The translations under genes and the position numbers were made by a program. Of a DNA stretch of 64,000 nt, positions 1 through 9,837 are shown one piece after another. Origin of the DNA: an uncultured Lachnospiraceae bacterium. GTDB taxonomy: Bacteria; Bacillota; Clostridia; Lachnospirales; Lachnospiraceae. Each line of letters begins with the position of its first letter. Positions within the stretch are counted from its first letter, which is position 1. The notes under the pieces are model-generated. The model did no database searches and was not told where the DNA came from. It was given only the letters and a program-made list of their open reading frames with translations. The DNA lies in assembly GCA_902774915.1 (NCBI GenBank), contig CACYKH010000005.1, forward strand, positions 53,852 through 117,851. Reading direction: 5' to 3'.

Positions 1-14
1 GAATAAAAGACTTT

Positions 15-43
15 TTGACCCTTACTTCTTTTTATGATAAAAT
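15..43 (+). promoter_or_regulatory. Sigma-A-type promoter for the carboxypeptidase gene
   Basis: TTGACC at 15-20, a 17-base spacer, and TAAAAT at 38-43 preceded by TGA, an extended -10. Transcription would start near base 50, about 65 bases before the ATG at 117. Seen in sequence; promoter activity is inferred. Confidence 0.6.
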
Positions 44-116
44 CTTTTGTGGCTTTTTGATAGGTTAGAAGTATAAATGGATTTTGGGGAATATCTATTT
101 ATCAATTGGAGAAATT

Positions 117-1418
117 ATGAGTAATAACGCAAATGATAGAAAAGCAGTTGTGGGTTTTTTGAGAGTCATGGTTGTTCTAGTGGCAATCCTGCTTGTAATT
201 CTGCTTATTATTATATTCTTTGGTATTATGGGCCAGAACAAGGATGAAAGTCTGGGAAAGGAAGATGTGCTGGATGTATCCGAGGTAAGTTCGGATGAGG
301 AAGTAGATACAGCAACCGAACAGGAACCTGTACCTAATGGGGATGCAGCTGGTATAGACCCTGACAGCTGGATGGCGGATAAGAAAATCTACGATCCACA
401 GATGACTGACAGTACAATGCATCTTGTGGCTGCAGATATGAATAAGTTTGATGACATCATCGCTAACAGTGCTGGAAATGATACATCAAATGATGAGGAT
501 GGTGAAGGAGGAAGCGCCTGGGACAGTGTTTCACTAACACTTGATTCAGTGGATGGTTCCATCAATTTCAGTACTCCTGGAGATCCTATTAAAACACAGC
601 AGCTTACAAGTACTTATATGATACTTGTAGATCTGGATTCAGATACTATTGTGGCTGAAAGAAGTTGTGAACAGGTTGTAAGCCCTGCATCAATGACAAA
701 AATCCTTACTGTTCTTACAGCAAGAGATTATATAGATGAAACAACGCTGGCAGATAAGTTTACTGTTTCAGCTGAGATAACTGACTATGTTAGAAAGAAT
801 GATTGTAGCGCAGTTGGTTTTACACCTAATAGTGAAGTTACAGTCAGAGACCTGCTTTATGGAACAATTCTTCCATCAGGTGCAGATGCGGCTCTTGGTC
901 TTGCAGAATATTGCTGTGGTTCACAGGAAGCTTTTGTTGAGGCTATGAACAAAAAGGTAGAAGAGCTTGGTCTTTCTGAGACAGCTCATTTTACAAATGT
1001 AGTTGGTATTTATGATCCTGATCTTCATTGTACTATGAAGGATATGGCAGTTATACTTGGTGTAGCTGTTCAGGATGACCTTCTTCGCGATGTGCTTTCA
1101 TGTAGGACCTATTCAACAGATGCCACATTCATTTATAGTGATACAACAGAGGAAGGAACCTCTGAAGAGGATGTACCTGAAGAAGATAAGAAACCTATAG
1201 AGGTATCCAACTGGTTCCTTCGTAAGATAGAAGATAAGGATATGGATGGTGACGTTATAGCTGCTAAGACAGGATTTGTAAATGAATCCGGTTGTTGCGC
1301 AGCAAGCTATTACGAAGCAGATAATGGTAAGAAGTATATTTGTGTTACAGGAAATGCATTCAGTTCCTGGAGAGCAATTTATGACCATGTTTCTGTTTAT
1401 AGATCCCTTACAGATTAA
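117..1418 (+). CDS. Membrane-anchored serine D-alanyl-D-alanine carboxypeptidase (peptidase S11)
   Basis: The product should trim the terminal D-Ala from peptidoglycan stem peptides outside the membrane. I chose the ATG at 117 because GGAGA sits at 108-112; an in-frame TTG at 84 has no such site. The 433-residue product has one N-terminal membrane segment (about residues 11-37), an acidic Ser/Thr/Asp-rich linker to about residue 145, then the catalytic domain. The S-x-x-K motif is S192-M-T-K195 and the K-T-G motif begins at K384. The usual S-x-N is replaced by S254-G-A256, so the Asn that commonly completes the active site is not at the expected place. An N-terminal anchor replaces the signal peptide plus C-terminal amphipathic helix of classical PBP5. 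The family call is firm; the exact physiological substrate is inferred. Confidence 0.88.
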   Translation: MSNNANDRKAVVGFLRVMVVLVAILLVILLIIIFFGIMGQNKDESLGKEDVLDVSEVSSDEEVDTATEQEPVPNGDAAGIDPDSWMADKKIYDPQMTDSTMHLVAADMNKFDDIIANSAGNDTSNDEDGEGGSAWDSVSLTLDSVDGSINFSTPGDPIKTQQLTSTYMILVDLDSDTIVAERSCEQVVSPASMTKILTVLTARDYIDETTLADKFTVSAEITDYVRKNDCSAVGFTPNSEVTVRDLLYGTILPSGADAALGLAEYCCGSQEAFVEAMNKKVEELGLSETAHFTNVVGIYDPDLHCTMKDMAVILGVAVQDDLLRDVLSCRTYSTDATFIYSDTTEEGTSEEDVPEEDKKPIEVSNWFLRKIEDKDMDGDVIAAKTGFVNESGCCAASYYEADNGKKYICVTGNAFSSWRAIYDHVSVYRSLTD

Positions 1419-1452
1419 AGCCAGGTCCAGGTCCTGATGATTAAGGAAAGAC

Positions 1453-2523
1453 ATGGATAAAAAAGAGAAAAAAGGAAATAAGAAGATACTGATAGCAACG
1501 GTAGTGCTCGGTACACTGCTGATTTTTACAGTTGCTTTCAGTATCGTTTTCTTTTTTATGAGGATAAAAAGTACTCAGTCACTTTTGGATACAGGTGATA
1601 TTAAAACCTATGACAACTATTATGTAATGATCACTGATGAAAGAGACACTGATTTCTGGAGAAGTGTTTATGCTGGTGCACAGGAAGAGGCAGAGGCGAA
1701 TAATGCATATATTGAACTTCTGGGCGAAGACCTTGATGCAGACCTCAGTAAACAGGACCTGCTTAGGATTGCCATAAGTTCTGATGTAGATGGCATTATC
1801 CTTGATGGAGATGAGAGCGACGAAACCGTTGAGCTTATTCAGAAGGCTACTGATGAAGGTATTCCGGTAGTAACTATTTCTGATGATATGACTGATAGTA
1901 AACGTGTCAGCTATATTGGAGTCAGCAGTTATAATCTGGGAAAAGAATACGGAGAGCAGCTTGCGACCTATGTTAAGGAAAATGGTATAAGTGATTGTGA
2001 CGTGCTTGTTCTTATGGATGAGTCCCTTAATTCAAACAGCCAGTCCATCATTTTTACTGCTATAAATGAAGCTATAGAAAAAAGAAATCTGTCGGATGTG
2101 ATTTCACTTAATAGTCAGATTGTAAATAGTAATAAAGACTATGCTGCTGAGGAGGAGATACGCGATATCTTTGTGGGAGAGGATGCAAAGGATATTCCAG
2201 ATGTCATCATCTGCCTTAGTGAAACAAATACCACCTGCGTATATCAGACAGTGGTTGATTATAACAAGGTAGGAGAGGTGGAGATTTTCGGTTATTACAT
2301 TTCCCCTACTATCAGGTCGGCTATCGAGAAGGATATAATCAAATCCTCTATAGTTGTCGATACAAATCAGATGGGTAAAAAAAGTGTTGAGGCTGTGAAT
2401 GAATATAAACAGTCTGGATACGTTAGTGAGATTTATATAATCGATACCCAGCTGGCGACAAAAGAAACTCTTGACTCGTTTAATGGGGAAGGAGGTGACG
2501 GCAATGCAAAGAAAGATGAATAA
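1453..2523 (+). CDS. Membrane-anchored periplasmic-binding-type sugar sensor (XylFII-like)
   Basis: A 356-residue protein with an N-terminal transmembrane anchor (about residues 11-36) and no lipobox, followed by a type I periplasmic binding fold of the Peripla_BP_4 kind. A recognisable stretch is the DGIILDGDESD region around residue 115. Its stop overlaps the next gene, a LytS/YesM-type kinase, by 20 bases, so the two are probably translated together. In clostridia a membrane-tethered xylose-binding protein (XylFII) binds a LytS kinase and signals through YesN; this arrangement matches, and I infer a co-sensor rather than a transport role. The ligand cannot be read from the sequence. AAGGAAAG lies just before the ATG. 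Confidence 0.75.
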   Translation: MDKKEKKGNKKILIATVVLGTLLIFTVAFSIVFFFMRIKSTQSLLDTGDIKTYDNYYVMITDERDTDFWRSVYAGAQEEAEANNAYIELLGEDLDADLSKQDLLRIAISSDVDGIILDGDESDETVELIQKATDEGIPVVTISDDMTDSKRVSYIGVSSYNLGKEYGEQLATYVKENGISDCDVLVLMDESLNSNSQSIIFTAINEAIEKRNLSDVISLNSQIVNSNKDYAAEEEIRDIFVGEDAKDIPDVIICLSETNTTCVYQTVVDYNKVGEVEIFGYYISPTIRSAIEKDIIKSSIVVDTNQMGKKSVEAVNEYKQSGYVSEIYIIDTQLATKETLDSFNGEGGDGNAKKDE

Positions 2524-4021
2524 AGTCTTTGCAAATATGCCAATCAGGTTTAAGCTGTCACTTCTGGTTGGCGGTATAATGCTGCTCATCCTCATAGTAA
2601 ATGTCATCCTATACTACAATTTGAATCTTTTCACAAAGCAGATGGATGAGATTTATGTAGGAAATGTAACCCTTAATGAGCTGGAGGATTCTCTGGATAA
2701 GGTTCAGAGCAGCATGGCTGAATATCTGAACACCAAAAGTACGGACTCGCTGAATGATTATTACTTAGCCGAGCAGGAATATAATAAACTGCTGGTAGGC
2801 ATGGAATATAAGGTTACAGATAATAAGCTAAAGCTTATGGAGAGAAATATCTACAATATGTCTCAGAATTATCTGTTCCTGACGGCAGATACCATAGAAG
2901 CAAAACGTGGTAGAAATGTTGAAAAATATAAAGATTATTATGATCAGTCAACACTGATCTATAGTTATATCAAAACTTATATAAGCAGTCTGAATAATTC
3001 GAGATTCAGGGCTAACACTGAGAGCTATACAGCGCTGGCATCTGCTGTGGCATTCCTGGAGCTCTTCAGTATAATCATGTTTGTCATAATGGTTGCATTT
3101 AGTGTTTCGCTGGTTATCCTGGTAACAAGAAATATTACGCAGCCTCTAAAGGAACTTTCTTATGCGGCAGATAAAGTTTCTGCTGGTGAGCTTGAGTCAG
3201 CTCCACAGGTTAAGGTTCATGGCAAGGATGAGGTTGGTGTTGTTACGGAAGCATTTAATCAGATGGTTAGCAGTATTCCTGGATACCTAACCCGTCTTAA
3301 GGAAGGTATGGAAAAGGAACAGCTTCTTAAAGAAAAAGAAATTCTTATGGAAGCCCACCTTAAGGATGCTCAGCTAAAATATCTGCAGGCTCAGATTAAT
3401 CCGCATTTCCTTTTCAATACTCTGAATGCTGGTTCACAGCTGGCCATGATGGAGCAGGCTGATAGAACTTATGATTATATACAGGATGTGGCCGCATTCT
3501 TCAGATATAACATATCTAAAAATGATGAGGTTACATTGAAGAATGAGATCGAACTGGTTGATACCTACATCAATATATTGAATGTTCGTTTCTCTGGTGA
3601 TATACATTTTACAAAGGAAATAGAAGATGAGTCGCTTCTTATGGTTCATCTTCCTGGAATGATACTTCAGCCTATAGTTGAGAATTCGGTTAATTATGGT
3701 ATCCGTGATGTAGAGTGGGAGGGTAAGATTACTCTTTCGGTTTACGGAGTTGATGATAATGTTTGCGTCAGTGTTTCCGATAATGGCGTGGGCATGAAAC
3801 AAGAGGTTATAAATACCATTTTAAGTGGTGAATATAACGTGCTGGCTGCTGATGAGGAAACCGAAGAATCAAAGAAGGGTAATGGAGTGGGTCTTAAGAA
3901 TGTTATCGAAAGACTTAGGATTTATTTCAACGGAAAGAATAATGTAGAAATCATCAGTGCGGGAAAAGACCAGGGTACTGAGGTTGTAATAACCATTCCA
4001 TTTGATGATAAAGAAGAATAA
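2504..4021 (+). CDS. Sensor histidine kinase, LytS/YesM type (HAMP + His_kinase + HATPase_c)
   Basis: The start at ATG 2504 follows a strong GGAGGTG site at 2491-2497; the upstream in-frame TTG at 2471 is less likely. The 505-residue product has a membrane segment near residues 19-41, an extracytoplasmic helical region of about 145 residues, a second segment near 188-212, a HAMP linker, and the His_kinase domain with H301 in the INPHFLFNTLN motif. The N box (VENSVNYG), a DNGVGM G box and a GNGVGLKNV box follow. It should autophosphorylate and pass phosphate to the regulator 24 bases downstream. With the binding protein upstream it probably senses an extracellular sugar. Confidence 0.9.
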   Translation: MQRKMNKVFANMPIRFKLSLLVGGIMLLILIVNVILYYNLNLFTKQMDEIYVGNVTLNELEDSLDKVQSSMAEYLNTKSTDSLNDYYLAEQEYNKLLVGMEYKVTDNKLKLMERNIYNMSQNYLFLTADTIEAKRGRNVEKYKDYYDQSTLIYSYIKTYISSLNNSRFRANTESYTALASAVAFLELFSIIMFVIMVAFSVSLVILVTRNITQPLKELSYAADKVSAGELESAPQVKVHGKDEVGVVTEAFNQMVSSIPGYLTRLKEGMEKEQLLKEKEILMEAHLKDAQLKYLQAQINPHFLFNTLNAGSQLAMMEQADRTYDYIQDVAAFFRYNISKNDEVTLKNEIELVDTYINILNVRFSGDIHFTKEIEDESLLMVHLPGMILQPIVENSVNYGIRDVEWEGKITLSVYGVDDNVCVSVSDNGVGMKQEVINTILSGEYNVLAADEETEESKKGNGVGLKNVIERLRIYFNGKNNVEIISAGKDQGTEVVITIPFDDKEE

Positions 4022-4045
4022 CCATAAGATATATGGAGAAGTAAT

Positions 4046-5635
4046 ATGTATCGTATTATGATAGCTGACGATGAAGGAATTGTAGTAGATTCTTTCACCT
4101 ATATGATAAAAGAAGAATTTGGCGAAGATGTTGTTATAGAAACAGCCAAAACTGGTAGAAGCGTTATTGAACTTGCTGAAAGATTCAGACCTGATATTGC
4201 GCTTATGGATATCAGAATGCCAGGTATTAATGGTATAGATGCCATCCGCGAGATAAGGAAAAGAAATCCTGGTATAACCTTCGTCATCATTTCTGCTTAT
4301 GATAAATTTGGATACGCTCAGGAAGCGATGAGTCTTGGCGTAATAGATTATCTCCATAAGCCTGTGGAAAAGCGTAAGTTTATTGCCACTATTCGTAAGG
4401 CTATGGATAATGTAGATGTTGACAGAGAAAAGCGTGCCAAGGAATTAGAGATTCTTGAAAAGCTTGAAACAGTAACACCAATTCTGGAAAGTGGTCTGAT
4501 CTATAATCTTTTGTTCCAGGAGTTCTATCAGGAAGATATTCAGAATTTCAAAAAACTTCTGGAAATTGAAGATAATTATGGTTTTATGATGGCTCTTGTT
4601 TTCGGAGAAGAAAAAAAGGAAGAGGGTTATCTGACAAATGCCGTCGGAACCTCTGTAAGACTTCAGGATAAAAGCAGGGACCTGAGAGAAATTGTTAAGA
4701 GCTATTTTAATGGTGTTATCGGTCCTATCATGGCGAACAAGATTGCTATCTTTATTCCATATTCTGAGAAGGAAATGGAATACAATGAGCGTATAGAATT
4801 AATAGATAATGCGCGTAATATGATAAGAAGACTGAACTCTCAGATGGAAGCTGTTTTCAGAGTCGGCATAGGTGGAATTCATTCTTTGGATAATCAAAGA
4901 TTTTCATATAATGAAGCTTTAGACAGCCTTGCCCAGTCTAATGGTTCAGTTATTCATTCAGCTGACCTTGCTGTAGGACCTGAATATGAAGAGGACTATC
5001 CTGTAGATAAAGAAAATGCACTCTATGAGGCAATTAAAAGAGGAGAGATTGACACAGCGCTTGCTGCCGGAAATCAATTCTTTGACTGGATGATAACTAA
5101 GTATAATGGATATACAGATGACATTAAGCTTAAGACTCTGGAGTTTGTTCTCCGTGCAGAAAGTCTGGCTTATGAAAAGGGAACAGGAGTTTATCATTTC
5201 AGATCCCGTCAGGATTATCTGAATATAATCAATAAGACAGAAAGCTATGATAAACTGAGAAAGTGGTTTGAGGATAAGATTTCCGAAGCCTGCAGAAATG
5301 TAAAGTTCCGTAGAGAAAACCGTTCCAATGGAGTTATTGACAGAGCTAAGGATTATATAGATTCCAATTATCAAAATGATATTTCTCTTGATGATGTTTC
5401 TCGCGAGATAGATATCAGCCCTTATTACTTCAGTAAGGTATTTAAAGAAGCGACGGGAGAGAACTTTATTGATTATCTTACAGGTCTTAGGATAGATAAG
5501 GCCAAAGAGCTCCTTGAATCTACGGATATGAGTATGAAGGAAATCTGCGTTGAGGTTGGTTATTCTAATCCAAATTACTTCAGCAGGATTTTTAAGAAGA
5601 TTGTTGGTGTTTCTCCTACAGAGTATAAACAGTGA
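4046..5635 (+). CDS. Response regulator with AraC-type DNA-binding domain (YesN family)
   Basis: A 529-residue regulator. The receiver domain occupies residues 1-125 with phospho-acceptor D55 in the MDIRMPG motif; a helical middle region of about 290 residues resembles other YesN proteins; two AraC-family helix-turn-helix units lie at about residues 425-525, including SPYYFSKVFKEATG and NPNYFSRIFKKIVG. GGAGAAG at 4035-4041 sets the ATG at 4046. It is the partner of the kinase just upstream and is expected to activate sugar uptake genes, most likely the chvE-mmsAB operon at 6.9-11 kb. That target is inferred from position. Confidence 0.9.
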   Translation: MYRIMIADDEGIVVDSFTYMIKEEFGEDVVIETAKTGRSVIELAERFRPDIALMDIRMPGINGIDAIREIRKRNPGITFVIISAYDKFGYAQEAMSLGVIDYLHKPVEKRKFIATIRKAMDNVDVDREKRAKELEILEKLETVTPILESGLIYNLLFQEFYQEDIQNFKKLLEIEDNYGFMMALVFGEEKKEEGYLTNAVGTSVRLQDKSRDLREIVKSYFNGVIGPIMANKIAIFIPYSEKEMEYNERIELIDNARNMIRRLNSQMEAVFRVGIGGIHSLDNQRFSYNEALDSLAQSNGSVIHSADLAVGPEYEEDYPVDKENALYEAIKRGEIDTALAAGNQFFDWMITKYNGYTDDIKLKTLEFVLRAESLAYEKGTGVYHFRSRQDYLNIINKTESYDKLRKWFEDKISEACRNVKFRRENRSNGVIDRAKDYIDSNYQNDISLDDVSREIDISPYYFSKVFKEATGENFIDYLTGLRIDKAKELLESTDMSMKEICVEVGYSNPNYFSRIFKKIVGVSPTEYKQ

Positions 5636-5655
5636 TTTTTCAAAAAGGTAGAAAT

Positions 5656-6726
5656 ATGAAAATAGTAGCTAAGAAAAATATAAAAAGAATAGTTGCATGT
5701 TTTCTTGCGGTAATGATGTTATTTGTTACGGCGTGTGGAAGTGCACCAAAGGAACCGGGCGACGATCCTGTTACAGGTGAAAAGCCTGACCATCTGGTAG
5801 TTGGCTTCAGTATAGACTCTTATCTTATAGAGAGGTGGCAGCGTGATACAGATATCTTTGCTGCTAAACTTAAGGAGCTGGATAGCGAGGCTGAGGTTAA
5901 TCTTCAAAATGCAAATGGTGATCTTGAGACTCAGAAGGAACAGATTAAGTACCTAATAGAGAAAAGGGTAGATGTTCTCGTTATTGTTTGTATTGATTCT
6001 GACAGCCTGAGTGATGTGGTAGCAGAGGCGAAGAGCGCAGGTATTCCTGTTATTGCATATGACAGACTTATAAAGAATGCTGATGTTGATCTTTACATTT
6101 CCTTTGATAATGAAATGGTAGGTCAGCTCATGGGTCAGTCTCTTGTGGACGCAGGTCTTCCTAATAAGAAGGTTATGATGCTTTCTGGACCAAATGAAGA
6201 TAATAATGTTTCACTTGTGGAAACTGGATTTAAAAGAGTAATGGACGAGAATGGTATTGAGATAGTAGATGCTTACCATGCACCAGGATGGAAAGCAGAA
6301 GATGCAGCTGCATATTTAAGTGAGCATCTTAATGAATTAGATGATGTAGATGCCATTATGTGTGGTAATGATAATATAGCTACGAAGGTTATAAAAACAC
6401 TTTCTGAGGCAAGACTTGCTGGAAAGATTAAGATAGTTGGACAGGATGCAGATCTTGAGGCGTGCCAGAGAGTAGTAGAAGGAACTCAGGTTATGACAGT
6501 TTATAAGCCAGTTGAGAAGCTGGCACAGGCTGCAGCACAGTGTACTATTGAACTTGCAAATAATAATGAGCTTTCTACTGAAACAGATGCAATGTCAGAT
6601 GGAAGCTACGACGTTCCATATTACTTCCTGGATCCTATTGCGGTAACAAAAGACAATATGGATGATACAGTTATTGCATCTGGATTCCATATGAAGGAAG
6701 AGGTTTACATGAATGTCACAAATTAG
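5656..6726 (+). CDS. XylF-like sugar-binding lipoprotein
   Basis: The ATG at 5656 follows AAAGGT at 5644-5649; an in-frame ATG at 5632 overlaps the previous stop and lacks a site. The 356-residue product begins with a basic and hydrophobic signal ending in a lipobox (FVTAC), so Cys becomes lipidated and the protein sits on the outer face of the membrane. The mature part resembles E. coli XylF closely in several stretches (ERWQRDTDIF, NANGDLETQ, AYDRLIKNADVDLYISFDNE, GQDADLEACQR, MTVYKP). It has no transporter genes of its own directly attached and ends at a strong terminator. It may feed the ABC transporter downstream or serve the sensor system upstream. Xylose as ligand is an inference from similarity. 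Confidence 0.82.
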   Translation: MKIVAKKNIKRIVACFLAVMMLFVTACGSAPKEPGDDPVTGEKPDHLVVGFSIDSYLIERWQRDTDIFAAKLKELDSEAEVNLQNANGDLETQKEQIKYLIEKRVDVLVIVCIDSDSLSDVVAEAKSAGIPVIAYDRLIKNADVDLYISFDNEMVGQLMGQSLVDAGLPNKKVMMLSGPNEDNNVSLVETGFKRVMDENGIEIVDAYHAPGWKAEDAAAYLSEHLNELDDVDAIMCGNDNIATKVIKTLSEARLAGKIKIVGQDADLEACQRVVEGTQVMTVYKPVEKLAQAAAQCTIELANNNELSTETDAMSDGSYDVPYYFLDPIAVTKDNMDDTVIASGFHMKEEVYMNVTN

Positions 6727-6771
6727 TGAATGCCTGGAAAACCGCTAAAATAGTATATTCTTAGAAGGTAG

Positions 6772-6825
6772 TAGCACTATCTTGTTGTGGATTTTTGGTC
6801 TATGACAAGATAGTGCTATTTTTAT
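6772..6825 (+). terminator. Rho-independent terminator after the XylF-like gene
   Basis: A perfect 13-bp stem (6772-6784 with 6806-6818), a 21-base loop, then TTTTTA. It separates the sensor cluster from the chvE operon. Confidence 0.85.
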
Positions 6826-6905
6826 GTCTTTTATATAAATCTTATGCCTAAAATTGAAAGACACTCGCAATCTATTGCTATTTTCTTTGTGATAATCTTT
6901 GTTCA

Positions 6906-6921
6906 TCGGAAACGAGAACAT
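6906..6921 (+). promoter_or_regulatory. Candidate cre (CcpA) site before chvE
   Basis: TCGGAAACGAGAACAT matches the catabolite-responsive element pattern WTGNNARCGNWWWCAW at all but two positions. It lies 33 bases before the chvE start, where CcpA binding would block transcription during growth on preferred sugars. Direct match seen; function inferred. Confidence 0.4.
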
Positions 6922-6953
6922 TTTAAAACAAAAAGTGAAGGAGGTTTTTAATT

Positions 6954-8177
6954 ATGTTCAAGAAAAAATTAATGGCTGTCCTTTTAGGAACAGCACTTGC
7001 AGCTAGCATGTTAACAGGTTGTGGCGCAGCTTCTGATACAAATTCAGATGATGCAAGCACAACAGAAACTGTTACAGAGGCAGCAGCCGATGATTCTACT
7101 GGCAGTGATAGCGAAACAGAAAGCGATTCAACTGGTAGCGGAAAGAAGGTTGGTATAGCAATGCCAACAAAGTCTCTTGAGAGATGGAACAGAGATGGTT
7201 CTTATCTTGAGGAGCAGTTCTCAAGTAAGGGATTTGAAGTATCACTTACTTATTCAGACAACAAGATTGACCAGCAGGTTAAGGATATCGAAGCTCTTAT
7301 AGCTGATGATGTAGATCTTCTTGTAATCGCTGCAATCGATGGTGAGTCACTTTCACAGGTTCTTGCAGATGCTAAGGACGAGGGAATCCCAGTAATTTCT
7401 TATGACCGTCTGATTATGAACACAGATGCAGTTAGCTACTATGTATCATTTGATAACTACACAGTAGGTAAGCTTCAGGGTGAGTTCGTTAAAGAACAGC
7501 TTGACCTCGACAATGCAGAAGGTCCTTACAACATTGAGTTCACAGCTGGTGATCCTGCAGATAACAACGCTGGATTCTTCTTCAACGGTGCTTATGACGT
7601 ACTTAAGCCTTATATCGATGATGGAAAGCTCGTAGTTCCTTCAGGACAGACAGAGTTTGATCAGGTTGCTACAAAGTCTTGGGATACAGCAACAGCTATG
7701 ACAAGATTCCAGAACATTCTTGGATCTAACTACTCAGATGGTACACAGCTTGACGTTGCTCTTTGCTCAAATGACTCAACAGCACTTGGTGTTACACAGG
7801 CAATCGAAACTGATTATGCTGGAAACAATTCAGTTATCATCACAGGTCAGGATGGTGACGAAGCTAACCTTGCTAACATCGTAGATGGAAAGCAGACAAT
7901 GACAGTTTACAAGGCAGTTGCAAACGAGGCAGTTGCTACACTTGATCTTGGTATCGCACTTCTTAATGGTGAGACACCAGATGCAACACTCATCGATAAC
8001 TCAGGTTGGAGCTTTGAGTGTACATATGATACAGAGTCTTACGACAATGGTACTGGAATCATTCCTTCATACCTGCTTGTTCCTACAGTAGTTACAAAGG
8101 ATAACATCCAGACAGAGCTTGTAGATACTGGATACTACACAATGGATGATGATGGATATCCACATCCAACAAACTAA
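6954..8177 (+). CDS. chvE: Multiple-monosaccharide ABC transporter substrate-binding lipoprotein ChvE
   Basis: AAGGAGG at 6938-6944 precedes the ATG. The 407-residue protein has a signal peptide with lipobox LTGC (Cys near residue 23), a Ser/Thr/Asp-rich spacer, and then a type I binding fold very like Agrobacterium ChvE: VGIAMPTKSLERW, VISYDRLIMNTDAVSYY, SGQ near the middle, GQDGDEANL and PSYLLVPTVVTKDN. ChvE proteins bind aldose monosaccharides such as xylose, arabinose, galactose and glucose and hand them to the membrane permease. The ATPase and permease genes follow directly, with a stem-loop between, so this is a complete import system. Its codons look tuned for high expression (many GCA, ACA, CTT, GGT codons). 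Confidence 0.9.
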   Translation: MFKKKLMAVLLGTALAASMLTGCGAASDTNSDDASTTETVTEAAADDSTGSDSETESDSTGSGKKVGIAMPTKSLERWNRDGSYLEEQFSSKGFEVSLTYSDNKIDQQVKDIEALIADDVDLLVIAAIDGESLSQVLADAKDEGIPVISYDRLIMNTDAVSYYVSFDNYTVGKLQGEFVKEQLDLDNAEGPYNIEFTAGDPADNNAGFFFNGAYDVLKPYIDDGKLVVPSGQTEFDQVATKSWDTATAMTRFQNILGSNYSDGTQLDVALCSNDSTALGVTQAIETDYAGNNSVIITGQDGDEANLANIVDGKQTMTVYKAVANEAVATLDLGIALLNGETPDATLIDNSGWSFECTYDTESYDNGTGIIPSYLLVPTVVTKDNIQTELVDTGYYTMDDDGYPHPTN

Positions 8178-8202
8178 TTATTAGTGACTAGGTTATGAAA
8201 TA

Positions 8203-8242
8203 CACGCCAAAGGGCTCATCTCTTATGAGATGGGCCGGGCGT
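8203..8242 (+). other. Intercistronic stem-loop between chvE and mmsA
   Basis: An outer stem of ACGCC (8204-8208) with GGCGT (8238-8242) encloses a longer imperfect stem of GGCTCATCTC (8213-8222) with GAGATGGGCC (8226-8235). No U tract follows, so it is unlikely to stop transcription. Such structures between binding-protein and ATPase genes often stabilise the upstream mRNA so that the binding protein is made in excess. That role is inferred. Confidence 0.55.
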
Positions 8243-8280
8243 GATAATTTATGAAGAATAAACGGAGAGGAGGTAATGAC

Positions 8281-9834
8281 TTGTCTGATTACATATTGGA
8301 AATGAAAGAAATTACCAAACTTTATCCTGGTGTAAAAGCGCTGGACAACGTTAATCTGCAGGTTGAACGTGGCGAAATACATGCGTTAGTCGGAGAAAAT
8401 GGTGCTGGAAAATCAACACTTATGAATGTTCTTTCAGGTACGATTCCATTTGGCGAGTACACGGGAGACATCACATACAATGGTAAAGAATGTGAATTTC
8501 ATAATATTCATGATAGTGAAGAACTCGGAATAGTTATTATACATCAAGAACTTGCGCTTATCCCTGAGCTTACAATTGCAGAGAATATGTTCCTGGGTAA
8601 TGAGCGTGCTAATAAAATTGGAAAAATCAACTGGGGGCAGACCTTTATGCAGGCCGCCGAACAGATGAAAAGAGTTGGCCTTAAGGAAAGTCCTTCAGTT
8701 TTGATCAAAGATATAGGAACTGGTAAACAGCAGCTTGTTGAAATAGCTAAGGCTCTTTCAAAGAACGTTAAACTTCTTATTCTTGATGAGCCTACATCTT
8801 CCCTTAATGAGGAAGATTCGAAGATGCTTTTGGATATGCTGCTGGGATTTAAAGAAGAAGGACTAACTTCAATCATTATCACTCATAAGCTTAATGAGGT
8901 TTCATATGTTGCTGATAGGATTACAGTTCTCAGAGATGGTTCTACCATTGAGACTATGGATAATCCTGATCACAATATTGATGAAGATAGGATTATCAAA
9001 GGGATGGTTGGTCGTGAACTGACAGACCGTTATCCTACAAGAGAACATAAAGTTAGTGATGAAGTTGTTTTCGAAGCGAAGGACTGGACGGTTTACCATC
9101 CGGTATATACAGAAAAGTGTATAGACAAGAAGGTTAACTTCAAGGTTCATAAAGGAGAGATCGTCGGATTCTCCGGACTTCAGGGGGCAGGTAGAACTGA
9201 ACTTGCAATGTCACTCTTTGGAAAGAGTTACGGCAGGAACATTTCAGGCCAGGAGTTTATTAAGGGTGAAGAGGTTAAATTAAAGAATGAGCGTGATGCT
9301 ATCGCTCATGGCCTGGCCTATGTTACTGAGGATAGAAAGACTAATGGTTTGGTACTTCCTGATTCTATTGCAAAGAACACCACCATGGCTAAGCTTGAAA
9401 AGATTTCGACAAGAGGTATCATCGACTTCGTTATGGAGTCGAAGGTCGCACAGGAATTTGTAGATGCAATGAAGACAAAGACTCCTAGTGTTGATCAGGC
9501 AGTTGGAAATCTTTCTGGTGGAAATCAGCAGAAGGTACTTCTGTCAAAGTGGATGTTTGCTGAGCCTGATGTACTTATACTTGATGAGCCTACAAGAGGT
9601 ATTGACGTAGGTGCCAAGTATGAAATCTATTCAATAATGAATGATATGGTTGCCCAAGGAAAAGCAGTAGTTATGATCTCATCTGAGCTTCCAGAACTGC
9701 TGGGTATGTGTGACCGAATCTATGTTATGAACGAAGGCGAAGTAGTCGGTGAATTTACTTCAGAGGAAGCAACTCAGGAGAAGATTATGAGTGCAATCCT
9801 CTCGCATAAAACAGACGATCTTAAGGAGGAGTAA
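8281..9834 (+). CDS. mmsA: Multiple-monosaccharide ABC transporter ATP-binding protein (tandem ABC domains)
   Basis: I chose the TTG at 8281 because AGGAGG at 8268-8273 lies exactly 7 bases before it and homologues begin with (M)[12 protein letters not shown]; the in-frame ATG at 8251 has no ribosome site. The 517-residue protein carries two ABC domains. The first has a normal Walker A (GENGAGKST), a degenerate signature ([14 protein letters not shown]) and Walker [12 protein letters not shown]. The second has a degenerate Walker A ([10 protein letters not shown]), a full signature ([14 protein letters not shown]) and Walker [14 protein letters not shown]. This asymmetry is normal in sugar importers of the CUT2 class (RbsA, XylG, MglA). 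It energises the permease encoded 3 bases downstream. Confidence 0.93.
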   Translation: MSDYILEMKEITKLYPGVKALDNVNLQVERGEIHALVGENGAGKSTLMNVLSGTIPFGEYTGDITYNGKECEFHNIHDSEELGIVIIHQELALIPELTIAENMFLGNERANKIGKINWGQTFMQAAEQMKRVGLKESPSVLIKDIGTGKQQLVEIAKALSKNVKLLILDEPTSSLNEEDSKMLLDMLLGFKEEGLTSIIITHKLNEVSYVADRITVLRDGSTIETMDNPDHNIDEDRIIKGMVGRELTDRYPTREHKVSDEVVFEAKDWTVYHPVYTEKCIDKKVNFKVHKGEIVGFSGLQGAGRTELAMSLFGKSYGRNISGQEFIKGEEVKLKNERDAIAHGLAYVTEDRKTNGLVLPDSIAKNTTMAKLEKISTRGIIDFVMESKVAQEFVDAMKTKTPSVDQAVGNLSGGNQQKVLLSKWMFAEPDVLILDEPTRGIDVGAKYEIYSIMNDMVAQGKAVVMISSELPELLGMCDRIYVMNEGEVVGEFTSEEATQEKIMSAILSHKTDDLKEE

Positions 9835-9837
9835 GTA

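Noticed and set aside
8251-8280. ATG start for mmsA
   Set aside because: No ribosome site before it; the perfect AGGAGG lies after it and fits the TTG at 8281.
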